Shown here: positions 61,301 through 61,649 of the stretch, one piece after another
How positions within the stretch are numbered: the stretch's first letter is position 1
Layout: every line of letters starts with the position of its first letter
Notes under the pieces: model-generated
Database searches by the model: none
What the model saw: only the letters and a program-made list of their open reading frames with translations
Told to the model about the DNA's origin: nothing
From: F23-D06 sp002392325
GTDB taxonomy: Bacteria > Bacteroidota > Bacteroidia > Bacteroidales > WCHB1-69
Length of the DNA stretch: 61,649 nucleotides
Direction of reading: 5' to 3'
Assembly: GCA_946624065.1 (NCBI GenBank)
Contig: CAMORT010000007.1
Location: forward strand, 1 to 61,649
Program-made: the position numbers and the translations under genes

Positions 61301-61649
61301 TATGCTGGAAACACCAATGTGACGGCACGCGGCATTTGTTGGAGTACATCCCAAAATCCCACTGTGAACGATAGTCATACGACAAACGGCACAGGTGCAG
61401 GAGGTTTCACGAGTTTAATGACGGGTCTAACCCCGAATACGGTTTACTATGTGCGTGCTTATGCCACAAACAGTGCTGGAACGGTGTATGGTGAGCAGAA
61501 GATGTTTTCGGCAACATGTAGCCCGATAAGTGTTGCGATATCCGGTCCGACGTCCTTCTGCGCTGGCAATACGGGGACGCTGGCCGCGGAGACTGGCGCC
61601 CAGAGTCCGCAGTACCACTGGAGTGACGGGAGCGGTGGTTCGAGCATAA
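55358..61649 (+). CDS. giant C10 cysteine protease mosaic protein (3' end outside window)
   Basis: Open from the ATG at 55358 to the window edge (over 2090 codons, incomplete). Signal peptide about 1-22. A prodomain (about 25-140) precedes a streptopain-type C10 peptidase (about 144-378) with Cys193 in GCGPTAVAQIMKYW and His332 in HAHAFVVDG, then YHINWG. Five InlB-like repeats follow (about 385-770, each with a GY.F..W core). GLUG repeats lie at about 777-1127 (many GGICG), four more InlB-like repeats at about 1250-1545, Fn3 at 1548-1641, an Ig-like module, a FISUMP domain at about 1724-1952 (QCWMKENLR, CPSGWHLPS), a second Fn3, and the start of an Ig-like module at 2055. A T9SS sorting domain would be expected beyond the edge. 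Substrate unknown; likely a secreted protease with many binding modules. Confidence 0.9.
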   Translation, partial: MKKFLHLIVVGFMLLGFFSVHSAPVDTATAKLLAQNFYRQMVQVNSSQRMNLRVIKTFTSYGDEQSDGNVQDTACFYIMNIDSGYVIFAADDRISPILAYSTTSSFDMEHIPDNLAFWLEGYRRSILEIIRQDRAPENDVVSCWRKLYNNEDLRSRLVYGPLLSTRWGQGCYYNSLCPSTTNSTFCNHSPTGCGPTAVAQIMKYWNYPPHGVGSVSSSTSPGTLINLENFSFNYSSMPDILNANSTSVQETEVARLMRLIGDAWPVTYGNTATGSNATSLMNGSLLNHFGYVKKEQWSDFTIMDLFNYHVTMLSEGIPLFWAAGDNTQTHAHAFVVDGVSVTDGVIRYHINWGAENGTVGWYEYGSFLIDGVNFNVIECVLAISPAMDTVTLTSTAGGSASGGGTYRRFNTVTVQATPVNGYVFAGWKENGTTVSTNATYSFEVNGNRSLQACFTGETYTLSASVTPSNSGYVNSVRNFSNTYPRGTSVTLTAQPSSGYTFKHWRNTATNTTIMTNPLTMTVNSNLSLQAVFEQSQNYTVTVASNNNSLGVVRIGTSGSTQSGSYAYGQQVTVSATALGNNQFLCWKIGSQTVSAEPTYTFMVTGNTDLNAYFKQSTQYYQVTTSSSPSVGGTTTGGGSFVSGSSVTVSATPSQGYHFVKWTENGNTISNYANYTIPSLSSSRNLVANFAQNQTTSSGYVNASASPSNGGYVTGNGTYTVGSSVTLNAYPYSGYTFLYWSQGSTVLSTSSSYTFSMPSGGDVNITASFEVASTDYYIYNYSDLNALRAGVNSGAPFLWNYSTVPTGAEGITFHLANNIDNVGFWIPIGNGNSPFLGTFDGAGHYISGVNMNSGDDYTGFFGYIGSTAEIKNLKVINSDIGGDLYVGGICGYNDGGEINNCRYGGEVSGSQYVGGICGQNTGHIYRCGNYNQDFTVSGSLMVGGITGATTDNFSTVSFCDVLSYGTTANITANSSVGGICGFLSDGIVNNCLSAASEINGGDRTGGICGEVTNYGDVFTSGNVSPIYAANYTGGIVGMMSNGAWIEDCYNSNIVSGSNYVGGICGRLTNNNNNTKITQSYNVGVVYGGSIKGAVCASSTGSITNCFYDKQMCTIGDSYATGKLTVEMVGTSLRSGLGHLWIYRDDRYPVFDGLCVQSRIASAPVFLHYTNANDYETVDAVRSSFTVAVENSSFQWSKYNNSDVVDLSDVANGNISLLHAGAVSLQAHSNLYPAGSVHDDCRKIVDIWVGSNLYRYVSVSADPSGYGSVSGAGTYNNGSSCTVTASPYSGYHFVHWTENGNVVSTDAAYTFTATSNRDLVAHFQVNSYTITATSNPTNGGVTEGSGVYNHGATATLTATPATHYTFSRWTDNGSTISYNTTYSFSVTRDVNIVAQYTANNYTITTNVTPSGGGSVSGGGTYVYGTSITLQAIPATGYYFVGWRINNTIVSTSATYVWTVTGNATLTGVFEKQSYTVTVSSNSSSQGSVIGGGVYQYGTSVTIQAFPATGYHFMYWKNINNTIVSTQSIYSFTVTSNKTYTAFFAADPTPPIVTTGTISNIATNSATSGGNVTATGGKSVTARGVCWSVLHNPTTSSNHSTDGSGLGGFTSSISDLIPNTTYYVRAYATNEIGTAYGNEVSFTTPCDEVNVSILIDNTTVPYGQNTVLNASGASGYVWSTGGTGSSITVSPTAVTTYTVTGTNGYGCATTASVTLNVLPVGDALPCPGHTTVTDYDGNVYNTVKIGQQCWMKENLRTTHYEDGTEIPIGYIASSISPYQYIPNNDASTIPVYGRLYNWKAAMHGMSASSTNPSGVQGICPSGWHLPSHAEFLQLINYMSSEPLYCYNGHSNYLAKALASTTGWVTESTGIGYKPNLNNTSGFSAYPAGFFTYTDPNDESDETAGDYMAFGEGIFFWSTSDSISNTYITRGLVSFMNVVSGALEKDKVGVSLRCVLGDGVNLPAVTTAQVMNITNNSATCGGNVTYAGNTNVTARGICWSTSQNPTVNDSHTTNGTGAGGFTSLMTGLTPNTVYYVRAYATNSAGTVYGEQKMFSATCSPISVAISGPTSFCAGNTGTLAAETGAQSPQYHWSDGSGGSSI

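Noticed and set aside
1..61649. Search for CRISPR arrays, tRNA genes and insertion sequences
   Set aside because: No regular spaced repeats, no cloverleaf apart from the tmRNA end, and no transposase frame or terminal repeats were found by eye.

Overview
The window comes from a Bacteroidota genome, most likely an uncultured member of Bacteroidales. The signs are repeated TAnnTTTG promoter elements of the Bacteroidota type (TATCTTTG, TATTTTTG, TACTTTTG), little use of Shine-Dalgarno sites, several secreted proteins with type IX secretion (T9SS) C-terminal sorting domains, and a tmRNA whose tag resembles those of Bacteroides and Porphyromonas. No tRNA, rRNA, CRISPR array, transposase or prophage was seen.

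Left part (1-40.6 kb), mostly core genes. On the minus strand lie a TMTC-like membrane protein with TPRs, kdsA, kamA, the muramidase namZ, a 3317-residue T9SS surface protein, dusB, an lpxD-like gene with efp, and an ECF sigma factor. A plus-strand block follows: zapB-like, zapA, a 6S-like RNA, rny, an FtsB/DivIC-like gene, aroQ, two DUF1573 genes, the tmRNA ssrA, an outer-membrane protein, an S41 peptidase lipoprotein and a DUF4332 gene. Then come minus-strand genes for an OstA/LptA-like protein, a MORN-repeat lipoprotein, a T9SS protein, and a clpC-kdsC-TerB/DnaJ run. gyrA with two TPR genes on the plus strand closes this part.

Right part (40.6-61.6 kb), accessory. A strong terminator after the TPR genes runs straight into a TATCTTTG promoter. 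Behind it is a non-coding segment of about 270 bases that can fold into a long stem crossed by a 9-bp GC-rich pseudoknot helix; a short open frame and a small HTH gene overlap or follow it. Next is a compact eight-gene operon (41330-55248): a 2022-residue T9SS adhesin, an outer-membrane barrel, a small exported protein, a Ser/Thr kinase with FHA domain, an FHA-transmembrane-trypsin-like protease, a secreted low-complexity protein, a PP2C phosphatase with a membrane anchor and Pro/Gln-rich outer tail, and a lipoprotein. My reading is an inside-to-outside phospho-signalling module that couples cytoplasmic Thr phosphorylation to proteolysis in the envelope and to a surface adhesin. The window ends inside a giant mosaic gene (C10 cysteine protease, InlB-like repeats, GLUG repeats, Fn3, FISUMP and Ig-like modules) that runs off the right edge.
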